A DNA stretch of 64,000 bases from Pacificitalea sp040119125 (GCA_040119125.1 JBEDTR010000004.1:124001-188000); one strand, 5' to 3'. Shown: positions 35,179-44,720, numbered from the stretch's first letter. Notes: a model not told the origin generated them from the sequence alone. Translations and numbers: made by a program.

Positions 35179-35880
35179 ATGTCTAGGATCGCCCTTGTTG
35201 ACGATGACAGGAATATCCTCACATCGGTCTCGATGACGCTGGAGGCCGAAGGCTTCGAGGTCGAGACCTATAACGACGGGCAATCGGCGCTCGACGCATT
35301 TAACCGGAAGCTTCCGGACATGGCTGTGCTGGACATCAAGATGCCGCGCATGGACGGCATGGACCTGCTGCAGCGGCTGCGTCAGAAAACCACGATGCCG
35401 GTTATCTTCCTTACCTCCAAGGATGACGAAATCGACGAAGTGCTGGGCCTGCGTATGGGGGCCGACGACTACGTCAAGAAACCCTTCTCCCAGCGTCTGC
35501 TGGTCGAACGCATCCGCGCCTTGCTGCGCCGACAGGAGGTCATGGCCGCCGATGAGGTCGCCGAACCTGAGGTTGGGCAGGTGATGGTGCGCGGAGAACT
35601 GACGATGGACCCGCTGCGCCACGCGGTGAAGTGGAAGGAGAAAGACGTCTCCCTCACCGTGACCGAATTCTTGCTGCTTCAGGCGCTTGCGCAGCGCCCC
35701 GGTTTCGTCAAAAGCCGCGATCAGCTGATGGATGTGGCCTATGACGATCAGGTCTATGTCGATGACCGCACGATCGACAGCCATATCAAGCGCCTGCGCA
35801 AGAAGATGCGCTCGGTCGATGCTGATTTCAGTGCCATCGAGACGCTTTATGGCATCGGCTACCGGTATAACGAAGAGTGA
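35179..35880 (+). CDS. chvI: Two-component response regulator ChvI
   Basis: The 233-residue OmpR-family regulator has a receiver domain (Asp8-Asp10 acidic pocket, phosphoryl-accepting Asp52 in VLDIKMPRMDG, and the conserved lysine in KKPFSQ) and a C-terminal winged helix (residues about 135-230) ending in YGIGYRYNEE. It matches the ChvI/ChvG (ExoS) pair of alphaproteobacteria, which controls envelope, acid and osmotic responses. AAAAGG precedes the ATG. The histidine kinase follows 2 bases after the stop. Confidence 0.94.
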   Translation: MSRIALVDDDRNILTSVSMTLEAEGFEVETYNDGQSALDAFNRKLPDMAVLDIKMPRMDGMDLLQRLRQKTTMPVIFLTSKDDEIDEVLGLRMGADDYVKKPFSQRLLVERIRALLRRQEVMAADEVAEPEVGQVMVRGELTMDPLRHAVKWKEKDVSLTVTEFLLLQALAQRPGFVKSRDQLMDVAYDDQVYVDDRTIDSHIKRLRKKMRSVDADFSAIETLYGIGYRYNEE

Positions 35881-35882
35881 CA

Positions 35883-37667
35883 ATGACCGGGGAGAGGTTC
35901 GTGCGGGAGGATCGGTCTGCGCCACATTCCGATGTCGTGCTCGGCGAGGATTGGGTCAGCAGTGACGACGCATGGCATGACATCCGCGCCAAGCGGCAGC
36001 GTCGGGGTATCTTGACGCTGAACCGGTCCCCTTTGGCCCGCAAAATCATTACCTTTAACCTGCTCGGGTTGATCGTGCTGATCGCGGGCGTGTTCTACCT
36101 CAACCCGTTTCGCGACAGCCTCGCCATCCAACGCGAGGCCGGGCTGGTCGCAGAAGCGCGGCTGGTGGCCGATGTGTTCGAGTTGCAGATCGCCCAGCTT
36201 GCGTTGCCCGGTGTATCGCCCTTCACAGGAGCGGGATCCGGGGGCGGCGCACTTGGCGGGGCTTCCGCTGAGGGCGCGCCATCTGATGGTGCCTCATCCA
36301 GCAGCACACTCGACGCGGGCGCGACGCTGGCCACGCTGGACCTGAGCCGCGGCGCCGAAGCGTTGGTCTTCACCCCCGACGGCACGCTTTTGGCTCGCAG
36401 TTTCGGGGCAAATCCAGAGCCTGCATTGACGGCCGATGTCCCCAACACCGTCATTACCGATTTCCTCAACTGGATCTGGTCTTCGATGTCGGCGCTGTTC
36501 GGTCAGGCCGACCTGCCCCAGGCCGACCGCGATGCGGAGGCGCTGAGCCGCCAGTTGATCGACCGGGCCGGGACGGGGCAGCCTGCCTCCATTACCGGGA
36601 CCGATGCCGATGGCGCGGCCCTCTTCGCGGTCGCCGTGCCTGTCCGACAGGGCGGCGAAATACTGGGTGTCGTCGCGCTTTCCAGCGCGGTGGGCGAAAT
36701 CGATGCGCTGGTCCGGGCCGAGCGTGAGCAGGTGCTGCAGGTCTTCGTGATTGCGATACTTGTATCTGTCGGCCTGTCGCTTGTGCTGGCCTCAACCATC
36801 GCCAACCCGCTGGCCGATCTGGCCTCCGCCGCAGAACTGGGCCGGGACCGCAATACCAGCAAGGTCAGTCCGGGACGCGTCCGCATCCCCGACCTTGCCG
36901 GTCGTCCGGACGAAATCGGCCGCCTGTCAAAGGCGCTGCGCGGCATGGTCGGCGCCCTTTACGACCGGATTGACGGCAACGAGCAATTCGCGGCCGATGT
37001 GGCCCATGAGATCAAGAATCCGCTGGCCTCGCTCCGCTCCGCCGTCGGGACGTTGCGGGTGGCCAAGCGTGACGACCAGCGCGAAAAACTTCTCGATGTG
37101 ATCGACCACGACGTGCGGCGACTGGACCGGCTGGTCTCTGATATCTCCAATGCCTCCCGGCTCGACAGTGAGCTGGTCAAGGAGGAGGAGGAAAGTTTCG
37201 ATCTGCTGCGGATGGTCGGCAATCTGACGGAGTATCTGGGCGAGGATGCCAAGGCAAAAGGTATCGATTTCATTACCGATATGCCCCGGCAGCCGATCCG
37301 TATCCTTGGACTTGAGGCGCGGTTGGCGCAGGTCTTCGTTAACCTCATCACCAACGCTGTGTCCTTCTGCGAGGAGGGCGACGCCGTGCGGGTCTGGGTG
37401 CGCAAGCGCCAGAACCGTGTCCTGATCGTGGTGGAGGATACCGGCCCCGGCATTCCAGAACAGGCACTGACGAAGATCTTTGCCCGGTTCTATTCCGAAC
37501 GTCCCGTGGGCCAGTTCGGTGATCATTCAGGTCTCGGCCTTGCTATTTCAAAGCAAATTATCGAGGCGCATGGCGGCGTGATCTGGGCCGAAAATATTCG
37601 TCCGACCGACGCAGATGTCACCTCGGATCCGCTGGGCGCGCGCTTTGTGGTGGGTCTGCCAGTCTGA
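35883..37667 (+). CDS. chvG: Sensor histidine kinase ChvG
   Basis: The 594-residue inner-membrane kinase has a cytosolic N-terminus, a first membrane helix near residues 54-75, a periplasmic sensor of about 200 residues with a Gly/Ser/Ala-rich insert (near 115-140), a second helix near 280-303, a HAMP region, and the kinase core. His375 in FAADVAHEIKNPL is the phosphorylation site, NLITNAV is the N box and DTGPGIPE the G1 box. It is the partner of the regulator just upstream. The hprK gene that often follows chvG is not here. Confidence 0.94.
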   Translation: MTGERFVREDRSAPHSDVVLGEDWVSSDDAWHDIRAKRQRRGILTLNRSPLARKIITFNLLGLIVLIAGVFYLNPFRDSLAIQREAGLVAEARLVADVFELQIAQLALPGVSPFTGAGSGGGALGGASAEGAPSDGASSSSTLDAGATLATLDLSRGAEALVFTPDGTLLARSFGANPEPALTADVPNTVITDFLNWIWSSMSALFGQADLPQADRDAEALSRQLIDRAGTGQPASITGTDADGAALFAVAVPVRQGGEILGVVALSSAVGEIDALVRAEREQVLQVFVIAILVSVGLSLVLASTIANPLADLASAAELGRDRNTSKVSPGRVRIPDLAGRPDEIGRLSKALRGMVGALYDRIDGNEQFAADVAHEIKNPLASLRSAVGTLRVAKRDDQREKLLDVIDHDVRRLDRLVSDISNASRLDSELVKEEEESFDLLRMVGNLTEYLGEDAKAKGIDFITDMPRQPIRILGLEARLAQVFVNLITNAVSFCEEGDAVRVWVRKRQNRVLIVVEDTGPGIPEQALTKIFARFYSERPVGQFGDHSGLGLAISKQIIEAHGGVIWAENIRPTDADVTSDPLGARFVVGLPV

Positions 37668-37861
37668 CAATTCCACCAGATCGCCGAATGCAGGCGACAG
37701 AATCGATCCGCCCTTCGCGCCACCGCGTCCCGACCCGGCCACTCGGGTTTCTCCCAAGTGTCGCTTATGCGTTCTGCTTGCTGCGTTTTCTGTAACGCCG
37801 CCCGGAAGTGGCGGCATGGCGGGACATGGACAATCCCGCCCGCCCCGCCATATTGAGCGCC

Positions 37862-39100
37862 ATGACAGAGCCTCGATCCGCCCCACCCGATATCGTCATT
37901 GCCGGCGGCAGCCTGACCGGCGCGAGCCTTGCGCTGGCGCTGGCCTCCGCCGGGTTTGCCGTCACCGTGATCGATCCGACCCCGCCGGACGCGCAGCAAT
38001 CCCGCGATTTCGATGGGCGCAGCTACGCGCTCGCCCATGCCAGTGTGCGAATGCTGAAAGTGTTGGGCGTGTGGGATCGCATCGCCGCCGACAGCCAGCC
38101 GATTTTGCAAGTGAAGGCCAGCGACGGTCGCGCGGGGGAAGGGGCGGCGCCGCTGTTTCTAAGTCTGGATCATGCCGAAATCGACGAAGGCCCGATGGGC
38201 TGGATGATCGAGGATCGGTATCTACGCCGCGCGTTGCTGGAGGCGTTGGCCGACGCGCCGCAGGTCCGGTTTCTCGCGGGTCGCCGCGTGACGGCGCAGG
38301 CTCCGGCGCGGGCCGGGGTAAATGTTACCCTCGACGACGGCACAGTGCTGGATGCCGCGCTGCTTGTCGGTGCCGATGGCCGACAGTCTCAGACAGCGAC
38401 CCGCGCCGGGATCCGCCGCACCGGCTGGTCCTACGGGCAGACCGCGCTGGTCTGCGCAATCGAGCACGATCAGCCGCATGAAGGGATCGCGCATCAGTTT
38501 TTCATGCCCGAAGGACCGTTGGCGATCCTGCCGCTGCCGGGCAACCGCTCCTCAATCGTGTGGACGGAGCGGGACGACCGCGCCGTATTGGTCAACCGAT
38601 TGAACGAGGATGACTATCTGGCGGTCCTGCGCCCGCGTTTCGGTGGGTTTCTGGGCGATATCCGTCTGGCCGGGGTGCGGTTTTCATATCCTCTGGCTTT
38701 GAGCATGGCGCAAACGGTGACTGCTGATCGGGTCGTGTTGGTCGGGGATGCGGCGCAGGGCGTGCATCCCATCGCGGGGCAGGGGCTGAACCAAGGCCTG
38801 CGCGATGTGGCGACATTGGCCGATGTCGTCACCGATGCGCGCCGCCGGGGCGAAGACGTCGGCAGCTTTGGCGTGCTGGATCGGCATCGCAGCTGGCGCA
38901 GTTTTGATCGCGCCGCGCTGGGGCTTGCGACGGATGGGTTCAATCGCCTGTTTTCCAACGACAACCCATTGCTGCGGCTGGGGCGCGATCTGGGAATGGG
39001 GCTGACCAACCGTCTGCCCGGCCTGCGTCAACGCCTGATGCGCGAGGCGGCGGGGCTTGAGGGTGAGCTGCCGCGCCTGTTGCGCGGTCGGTCTTTGTGA
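37862..39100 (+). CDS. UbiH/UbiF-family FAD monooxygenase (ubiquinone biosynthesis)
   Basis: The 412-residue flavoprotein begins with a Rossmann dinucleotide fold (IVIAGGSLTGASLALALASAG, residues 11-31), carries the DG motif in LLVGADGRQSQTR-like sequence (VGADGRQSQTATRAG) and the second FAD motif VVLVGDAAQGVHPIAGQGLNQGL, all typical of ubiquinone ring hydroxylases. Which carbon it hydroxylates (UbiF, UbiH, UbiI or a broad-specificity UbiL-type) cannot be settled by eye. The ATG at 37862 begins a normal N-terminus. The stop overlaps the next gene's GTG start by 4 bases. Confidence 0.88.
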   Translation: MTEPRSAPPDIVIAGGSLTGASLALALASAGFAVTVIDPTPPDAQQSRDFDGRSYALAHASVRMLKVLGVWDRIAADSQPILQVKASDGRAGEGAAPLFLSLDHAEIDEGPMGWMIEDRYLRRALLEALADAPQVRFLAGRRVTAQAPARAGVNVTLDDGTVLDAALLVGADGRQSQTATRAGIRRTGWSYGQTALVCAIEHDQPHEGIAHQFFMPEGPLAILPLPGNRSSIVWTERDDRAVLVNRLNEDDYLAVLRPRFGGFLGDIRLAGVRFSYPLALSMAQTVTADRVVLVGDAAQGVHPIAGQGLNQGLRDVATLADVVTDARRRGEDVGSFGVLDRHRSWRSFDRAALGLATDGFNRLFSNDNPLLRLGRDLGMGLTNRLPGLRQRLMREAAGLEGELPRLLRGRSL

Positions 39101-40104
39101 CTTTGTTGCGATCCGGACCGCGCAACCTGATCACCGATGTGCCAGGCCTTCGGGTGGGGCAGGCGGAGGATCGACAGTTACAGAGCGGGGTTAGTGTGTT
39201 GACGGCTGACGCGCCCTTTACTGCCGGTGTGCATGTCATGGGCGGGGCCCCCGGCACGCGCGAGACCGAACTACTCGCCCCGGATAAGCTAATGACGCAG
39301 ATTGATGCGCTGGTGCTGTCGGGGGGCTCGGCCTTTGGGTTGGATGCCGGGTCCGGTGTGGCGGATGAGCTACGGGCCCAGGGGCGTGGCTTTGCGGTGG
39401 GCGACCAGCGGGTGCCCATCGTGCCGGGCGCGATCTTGTTTGACCTGCTGAATGGCGGGGACAAGGCGTGGCAGCGCAATCCCTACAGCGAGCTGGGCCG
39501 CGCCGCACTTGCCGCGGCCAGCGAGGAGGTATCGCTGGGCAGCTTCGGCGCTGGCACCGGGGCATTGGTGGCGGGGCTGAGGGGGGGCATCGGCTCCGCT
39601 TCTGCGATATTGCCCAACGGCACGACCGTCGGTGCGCTGGTTGCCGTGAATGCGTTGGGGGCGGTGACGGTGGGCGAGACGGGGCATTTCTACGCCGCTG
39701 CCTGTGAATTCGGGGCGGAGTTCGGCGGGCGGGGCGTGGCGGCGACAGCGGCCTACGATCCCGCGGCGCTGCCGCGTGTGAAGTCTGCAAATGCGGGCGA
39801 GGCCACGACCATTGCCATTGTCGCCACTGACGCGGCGCTGGACAAGGCGGGATGCACCCGGATGGCCATTGCCGCGCATGACGGCATGGCGCGGGCGATC
39901 TGGCCATCGCATACGCCACTGGACGGGGATCTGGTCTTTGCTGCGGCGACTGGGACCCGGCCCTTGGCGGACCCCGTATCAGATGCGCTGTTGCTGGGCC
40001 ATGCGGCGGCGTTGTGTCTGGCGCGGGCAATCGCGCGCGGTGTGCATGCGGCCTCACCCGGCGGTGCGCATCCGGCGTGGTCGGAGCGATTCGACACTGC
40101 CTGA
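39097..40104 (+). CDS. P1-family peptidase/amidohydrolase (DmpA/NylC-like)
   Basis: The 335-residue protein belongs to the self-cleaving N-terminal nucleophile hydrolases (DmpA aminopeptidase, 6-aminohexanoate oligomer hydrolase). Conserved blocks are NLITDVPGLRVGQ, LSGGSAFGLDA, and TTIAIVATDAAL followed by AAHDGMARAIWPSHTPLDGD. The nucleophile after self-cleavage should be Thr237; the residue before it is Ala236, where family members I recall have Asn. The start is GTG, overlapping the hydroxylase stop as GTGA, so they are coupled. The substrate is not known. Confidence 0.85.
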   Translation: MTLLRSGPRNLITDVPGLRVGQAEDRQLQSGVSVLTADAPFTAGVHVMGGAPGTRETELLAPDKLMTQIDALVLSGGSAFGLDAGSGVADELRAQGRGFAVGDQRVPIVPGAILFDLLNGGDKAWQRNPYSELGRAALAAASEEVSLGSFGAGTGALVAGLRGGIGSASAILPNGTTVGALVAVNALGAVTVGETGHFYAAACEFGAEFGGRGVAATAAYDPAALPRVKSANAGEATTIAIVATDAALDKAGCTRMAIAAHDGMARAIWPSHTPLDGDLVFAAATGTRPLADPVSDALLLGHAAALCLARAIARGVHAASPGGAHPAWSERFDTA

Positions 40105-40256
40105 GCCGGCTTTGTGATCCGGTCCTGCCCTTGATCTTTGCCTCGCGTGACCCAAGGTTCGCGGGGCGGGATGACGGCCCGGTGCGGCGAGCCAAGCCGC
40201 CGGCCGCGCCCCCGACACATGGCGTGCACTGGGCGCGCCCGAATGGGAGACCGTAG

Positions 40257-41735
40257 ATGCTCGATGCAGCCAATGACCTGAAATCCAAGCTATCCGACCC
40301 GTCACTGCTGACGGATAAAGCCTATGTTGCAGGGAAATGGATCGCGGCCGACGATGGCGGCACCTTCGAGGTGCGCAACCCGGCTACGGGCGAATTGCTG
40401 GCCTGTGTCGCGGATCTGGGCCGTGCCGAGACCGCCCGGGCCATCGACGCGGCGGAGAAAGCGGGCAAGGAATGGGCCGCCCGCACCGCCAAGGACCGCG
40501 CCGGGGTGCTGCGCAAATGGTTCGATTTGATGATGGCCGCGCAGGATGATCTGGGCGCGATCCTGACCGCCGAAATGGGCAAGCCGCTGGCGGAAGCGAA
40601 GGGCGAGATCGCCTATGGCGCGTCCTTTATCGAATGGTTCGCGGAGGAGGCCAAGCGTGTCTACGGCGAAACCCTTCCCGGCCATCAGCCCAACCTGCGA
40701 CTGAGCGTCATCAAGCAGCCGGTGGGGGTCGTAGGCTCGATCACCCCGTGGAATTTCCCGAACGCGATGATTACCCGAAAATGCGCGCCAGCACTGGCGG
40801 CAGGATGTTCCTTCGTTGGCAAGCCTGCTTCCGAGACGCCGCTTTCGGCCATTGCCTTGGCGGTTCTGGCGGAGCGCGCGGGCCTGCCTGCAGGGCTGTT
40901 CTCGATCGTGACCTCGTCGAGCTCCTCCGACATTGGCAAGGAATTTTGCGAGAACCACAAGGTGCGCAAGCTGACCTTCACCGGCTCCACCCCTGTTGGG
41001 CGCATTTTGCTGTCGCAGGCCGCCGAACAGGTGATGAAATGCTCGATGGAATTGGGCGGCAACGCGCCGTTCATCGTATTCGACGATGCCGATCTGGAGG
41101 CGGCGGTGGACGGCGCCATCGCGTGCAAATTCCGCAATAACGGCCAGACCTGCGTCTGTGCGAACCGGATCTATGTGCAAGCCGGCATCTACGACGACTT
41201 TGCCAAGCGGTTTGCCGAGAAGGTCAGCGAGATGAAGGTCGGCGACGGCTTTGACGCAAATACGGATTTCGGCCCTCTGATCACTGAAAAGGCGGTCGAG
41301 AAGGTTGAGGAGCATATTGCGGACGCGCGCTCCAAAGGCGGCGACGTCGTGCTGGGCGGGGATCGCCACGAGAAGGGCGGGACATTTTTCCAGCCGACGA
41401 TCATCACAGGCGCAACGCAGGATATGGTGTTCGCACAGGAAGAAACCTTTGGCCCGATGGCGCCGCTGTTCAAGTTCGAGACCGAAGAGGACGCGTTGAG
41501 CTACGCGAATGACACGATCTTTGGCCTCGCCGCATATTTCTACGCCCGCGATGTGGGGCGGATCACGCGGGTGAACGAGGGGCTGGAATATGGCATCGTA
41601 GGGGTCAATACCGGCATCATATCGACCGAGGCCGCGCCCTTTGGGGGGGTCAAGCAGTCTGGTCTGGGCCGCGAAGGCTCCCGCCACGGGATCGAGGATT
41701 TCCTCGAGATGAAATACACCTGCCTCGCCATCTAA
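40257..41735 (+). CDS. gabD: NAD(P)-dependent succinate-semialdehyde dehydrogenase
   Basis: The 492-residue aldehyde dehydrogenase oxidises succinate semialdehyde to succinate. Catalytic Cys299 in GQTCVCANRIYVQ and Glu265 in MELGGNAPFIVFDDAD are visible, with GFTPWNFPNAM-type region ITPWNFPNAMITRK and FTGSTPVGR for the cofactor. GSRHGIEDFLEMKY at the C-terminus is typical of GabD. The double cysteine CVC following the catalytic one is common in this subgroup. GGGAGA precedes the ATG. No GABA transaminase is adjacent. A strong terminator follows. Confidence 0.93.
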   Translation: MLDAANDLKSKLSDPSLLTDKAYVAGKWIAADDGGTFEVRNPATGELLACVADLGRAETARAIDAAEKAGKEWAARTAKDRAGVLRKWFDLMMAAQDDLGAILTAEMGKPLAEAKGEIAYGASFIEWFAEEAKRVYGETLPGHQPNLRLSVIKQPVGVVGSITPWNFPNAMITRKCAPALAAGCSFVGKPASETPLSAIALAVLAERAGLPAGLFSIVTSSSSSDIGKEFCENHKVRKLTFTGSTPVGRILLSQAAEQVMKCSMELGGNAPFIVFDDADLEAAVDGAIACKFRNNGQTCVCANRIYVQAGIYDDFAKRFAEKVSEMKVGDGFDANTDFGPLITEKAVEKVEEHIADARSKGGDVVLGGDRHEKGGTFFQPTIITGATQDMVFAQEETFGPMAPLFKFETEEDALSYANDTIFGLAAYFYARDVGRITRVNEGLEYGIVGVNTGIISTEAAPFGGVKQSGLGREGSRHGIEDFLEMKYTCLAI

Positions 41736-41780
41736 GCGTAAAATTGTGAATAGGCGCGTCCAGTCCGGGCGCGCCTGTCG

Positions 41781-41810
41781 GCCTGATCCTTACAGGGGTC
41801 AGGCTTTTTC
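41781..41810 (+). terminator. Rho-independent terminator of gabD
   Basis: GCCTGATCC pairs with GGGTCAGGC (one G-U) around a 6-base loop and is followed by five T residues, 45 bases after the gabD stop. A second hairpin, AGGCGCG / CGCGCCT, lies just before at 41752-41776. Confidence 0.88.
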
Positions 41811-41844
41811 TTGGCGTGTGATCGGGTGACAGATCTGGCTGGCG

Positions 41845-42294
41845 TCAGCCAAAGCGCCGTCCGGTCCGCTCCGCCAAACCTTCAAGCAAGAAGCTAAGGC
41901 AGAGCTTCCCCAAGGGGCGGCGGATCGATCGGTTCAACCGTTTGCATCGGTCCAGCACCACCTGAAGGCCGCCATAGGAGGCAAGGTCATCTGCGGTCAG
42001 CTTTTGCAGGTCCAGATCGAAGGCTTCGGCCACGGCGCGGAAGGCGACATCGCGGGTGCGTTCAATGTCACGCCCGCTGGCATGTTGGGCATTGCGCAGT
42101 TGGATCAGCGCGCGGCCTTGATGATCGGCCAGAGCCCATGTCCCGAAAAAGATCAGCGCCACAAGCACCAGATAAGGCAGCCCCGCGATGCCAAAGCCGA
42201 ATACGAACAGGCCAGCGGCCTCGGGTATGCAAAGCAAAATGATCGTGGCTGTCATCAACATCGATGCGGTGTGGCGGATCGTCTTACTTTCCAT
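41845..42294 (-). CDS. Small membrane protein of unknown function
   Basis: The 149-residue protein has two hydrophobic segments near residues 10-28 and 30-55 and a soluble, charged C-terminal half with LRNAQHASGRDIERTRD, likely cytosolic and partly helical. I do not recognise a family. The ATG at 42294 has GGAGG about 10 bases upstream; a longer reading to 42387 lacks this support. It is divergent from the phytase-like gene and convergent with gabD. Confidence 0.7.
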   Translation of the reverse strand: MESKTIRHTASMLMTATIILLCIPEAAGLFVFGFGIAGLPYLVLVALIFFGTWALADHQGRALIQLRNAQHASGRDIERTRDVAFRAVAEAFDLDLQKLTADDLASYGGLQVVLDRCKRLNRSIRRPLGKLCLSFLLEGLAERTGRRFG

Positions 42295-42418
42295 AACGGG
42301 GGTCCTCCGGGGCCAAACTGGTAAACGGTGACTCGCAAATTGCCATCCTGTCGGGGCGACATTGTGGCGACGCCGCGGGGATCTCATGGCGGTGAGAATT
42401 CACCTGCGCATTACGCGT

Positions 42419-42436
42419 CTGTCGCGTGGCTGTTAC
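42419..42436 (+). promoter_or_regulatory. Pho-box-like site upstream of the phytase-like gene
   Basis: CTGTCGC (42419-42425) and CTGTTAC (42430-42436) are two 7-base half-sites separated by 4 bases, the spacing of PhoB sites (CTGTCAT-N4-CTGTCAC). They match 5 and 6 of 7 positions. The site is 60 bases before the ATG of a gene for a phytase-like exported protein, which fits phosphate-starvation control. Confidence 0.55.
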
Positions 42437-42496
42437 AGACTGCCGCCACTTCCTCGCCCGGACAGGACAGGTCAAATTGAACCGGGAACTTACTAC

Positions 42497-44671
42497 ATGC
42501 TCAAACCGATCACCGCCGCTTCCGTCATCGCGCTTTGCGCCGGTGCCGCGCAGGCCGAGATGAACTTCGCCCGCATCGCCAGCTTCGCCACGCCCACCAA
42601 TATGGCCGAGGGCGAGGACACGACGCGCGAAACCTCTGCCGAGATCATCGCCGCCTCCGAAGATGGCATGACGCTGATCTATACGGACAGCCCGCTGGGG
42701 GCCGTGGGCCTGATCGACATCACCGATCCCGCAGCCCCCGCGCCGCTGGGCAATACCGACATGCAGGGGGAGCCGACTTCCGTTGCCGTGTTGGGCGGGC
42801 GGGCGTTCATCGGGGTGAACACCTCCGAAAGCTATACCGATCCGTCGGGCCACTTGAGCGTTCTCGACATGACCACGCGCGACGTCGTGTCGACCTGCGA
42901 TCTGGGCGGGCAGCCCGATAGCATCGCAATGGCGAAGGATGGCACATTCATCTCCGTCGCGATTGAAAACGAGCGGGACGAGGATGCAGGCGACGGTCGC
43001 ACCGGGCAAATGCCCGCCGGTTTCCTCGTGCAGATCGACGTGATTGGAGCCGATCTGGCTTGTGACAGTCTGCGCCGGGTGGACCTGACCTGGCTCGCCG
43101 ATGTGTCGCCCGAAGACCCCGAGCCTGAATTCGTGGATACCAACGCCGCCGGTGAAACCGTGGTGACGATGCAGGAAAACAACCACCTCGTCATCGTGTC
43201 TCGCGCGGGCGAGGTGATTGCCGATTTTTCCGCCGGCGCGGTGGATCTGGACGGTATCGACGCGACGGATGAGCGCGGCGCGCTGCTTTTCACCGAAAGC
43301 CAACCGGGCCGGCTTCGCGAGCCTGACGCGGTGAAATGGATCGACGACACCCATTTCGCCACCGCCAATGAGGGCGATATGGACGGCGGCACCCGCGGCT
43401 GGACGATCTTTGCCAAGGACGGCACCGAGGTCTACGAAAGCGGCGCCAGCTTTGAACATGCGCTGGTGCAAATCGGCCATTACCCGGACAAACGCTCCGA
43501 CGCGAAAGGGGTTGAACCCGAAAGCATCGAAACGGCGACTTTCGACGGCACGCCGCTGGTGTTTGTCGGCTCCGAGCGCGGCTCCGCCGTGGGGGTCTAT
43601 GACGTGACCGATCCCACAGCGCCGGAGCTGCGGCAGATCCTGCCCTCCGGCATCGGGCCCGAAGGCTACGTCGCGCTGCCCGACCGCAATCTGCTGGTCT
43701 CCGCCAATGAAACCGACCTGATCGAGGATGGCGGCGTGCGTGCGCATGTCATGATTTATCAGTATCGCGAAGGCGCGCCGACCTATCCGCAGCTGACCTC
43801 CGAAGGCGCCGAGACGCTGATCGGTTGGGGCGCGATTTCCGGCATGGTCGCGGACCGGGAGGCCGAAGGCACGATCTACGCGGTCAATGACAGCTTCTAC
43901 GGCTATCAGCCCACGATCTTTACCATCGACGCCACCGCGACGCCGGCGCGCATCACTGCCGCGACGCCGGTGACCCGTGCGGGTATGCCCGCGCAGAAGC
44001 TCGACCTTGAAGGCATCACCACGGATGGCGAGGGCGGCTTCTGGCTGGCCTCCGAAGGGCGCAGCGACCGCTTGGTGCCGCATGCTTTGGTTCATGTGAA
44101 TGGGGCGGGCGAGATTGTCGAAGAGATCGGCATCCCGGCGGAGCTCATCGCGGTCGAGCAGCGCTACGGCTTTGAGGGCGTGACCTGGGTCGGAGACACG
44201 CTGTGGATGGCCGTGCAGCGCGAATGGGACGACGATGCCCAAGGCATGGTCAAGCTGGTCGCCTACACCCCGGCCACTGGGGAATGGGGCGCGGTGCACT
44301 ACCCGCTGGACCGCGCCGAGGCCGGTTGGGTCGGCCTGTCCGAGATCGTGGCACAGGGAGATACCGTCTATATCATAGAGCGCGACAACCAGATCGGAGA
44401 CGCGGCCCGGATCAAGAAGATCTACACCGTTCCCGCCGCCGATCTGGTCCCGGCCCCGCTGGGCGGCGATCTGCCCGTGGTCACCAAGACCGAAGCCTAC
44501 GATCTGATCCCCGACCTGAAGGCACAGGGCGGCTATGTGGTCGATAAGGTCGAGGGTCTGGCAATCACCCCCGCCGGTGCGATGTTCGTTTCAACCGACA
44601 ATGACGGCGTGGACGACAGCTCGGGCGAGACGTTCTTCTGGCAGGTCGAGCTTCCGACAATCGGCGGCTGA
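42497..44671 (+). CDS. Exported phytase-like esterase protein
   Basis: The 724-residue protein has a signal peptide (MLKPITAASVIALCAGAAQA, cut before Glu22). Its N-terminal half has the repeated blades of a beta propeller, with ITDPAAPAPLG and VTDPTAPELRQ type segments as in choice-of-anchor I proteins. The C-terminal half, from about residue 420, with LDLEGITTDGEGGFWLASEG and ERDNQIGDAARIKKIYTV, matches the esterase-like activity of phytase family. It is probably periplasmic or secreted and acts on phosphate esters; this is a family-level statement. The start at 42497 is chosen by the signal peptide. An upstream Pho-box-like site supports a phosphate role. Confidence 0.88.
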   Translation: MLKPITAASVIALCAGAAQAEMNFARIASFATPTNMAEGEDTTRETSAEIIAASEDGMTLIYTDSPLGAVGLIDITDPAAPAPLGNTDMQGEPTSVAVLGGRAFIGVNTSESYTDPSGHLSVLDMTTRDVVSTCDLGGQPDSIAMAKDGTFISVAIENERDEDAGDGRTGQMPAGFLVQIDVIGADLACDSLRRVDLTWLADVSPEDPEPEFVDTNAAGETVVTMQENNHLVIVSRAGEVIADFSAGAVDLDGIDATDERGALLFTESQPGRLREPDAVKWIDDTHFATANEGDMDGGTRGWTIFAKDGTEVYESGASFEHALVQIGHYPDKRSDAKGVEPESIETATFDGTPLVFVGSERGSAVGVYDVTDPTAPELRQILPSGIGPEGYVALPDRNLLVSANETDLIEDGGVRAHVMIYQYREGAPTYPQLTSEGAETLIGWGAISGMVADREAEGTIYAVNDSFYGYQPTIFTIDATATPARITAATPVTRAGMPAQKLDLEGITTDGEGGFWLASEGRSDRLVPHALVHVNGAGEIVEEIGIPAELIAVEQRYGFEGVTWVGDTLWMAVQREWDDDAQGMVKLVAYTPATGEWGAVHYPLDRAEAGWVGLSEIVAQGDTVYIIERDNQIGDAARIKKIYTVPAADLVPAPLGGDLPVVTKTEAYDLIPDLKAQGGYVVDKVEGLAITPAGAMFVSTDNDGVDDSSGETFFWQVELPTIGG

Positions 44672-44695
44672 TCCGATCCTTATAAGACGGGATTT

Positions 44696-44720
44696 AAGGC
44701 GGGCCTTTGGGCCCGTCTTT
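44696..44720 (+). terminator. Terminator of the phytase-like gene
   Basis: A 10-base stem with one G-U pair and loop TTTG, ending in TTT, lies 25 bases after the stop and close to the convergent hemF end. Confidence 0.75.

Noticed and set aside
42284..44299. Long open frame (671 codons) opposite the phytase-like gene
   Set aside because: Antisense shadow with Arg/His/Gly-rich composition and no recognisable motif, overlapping a gene with a clear signal peptide.
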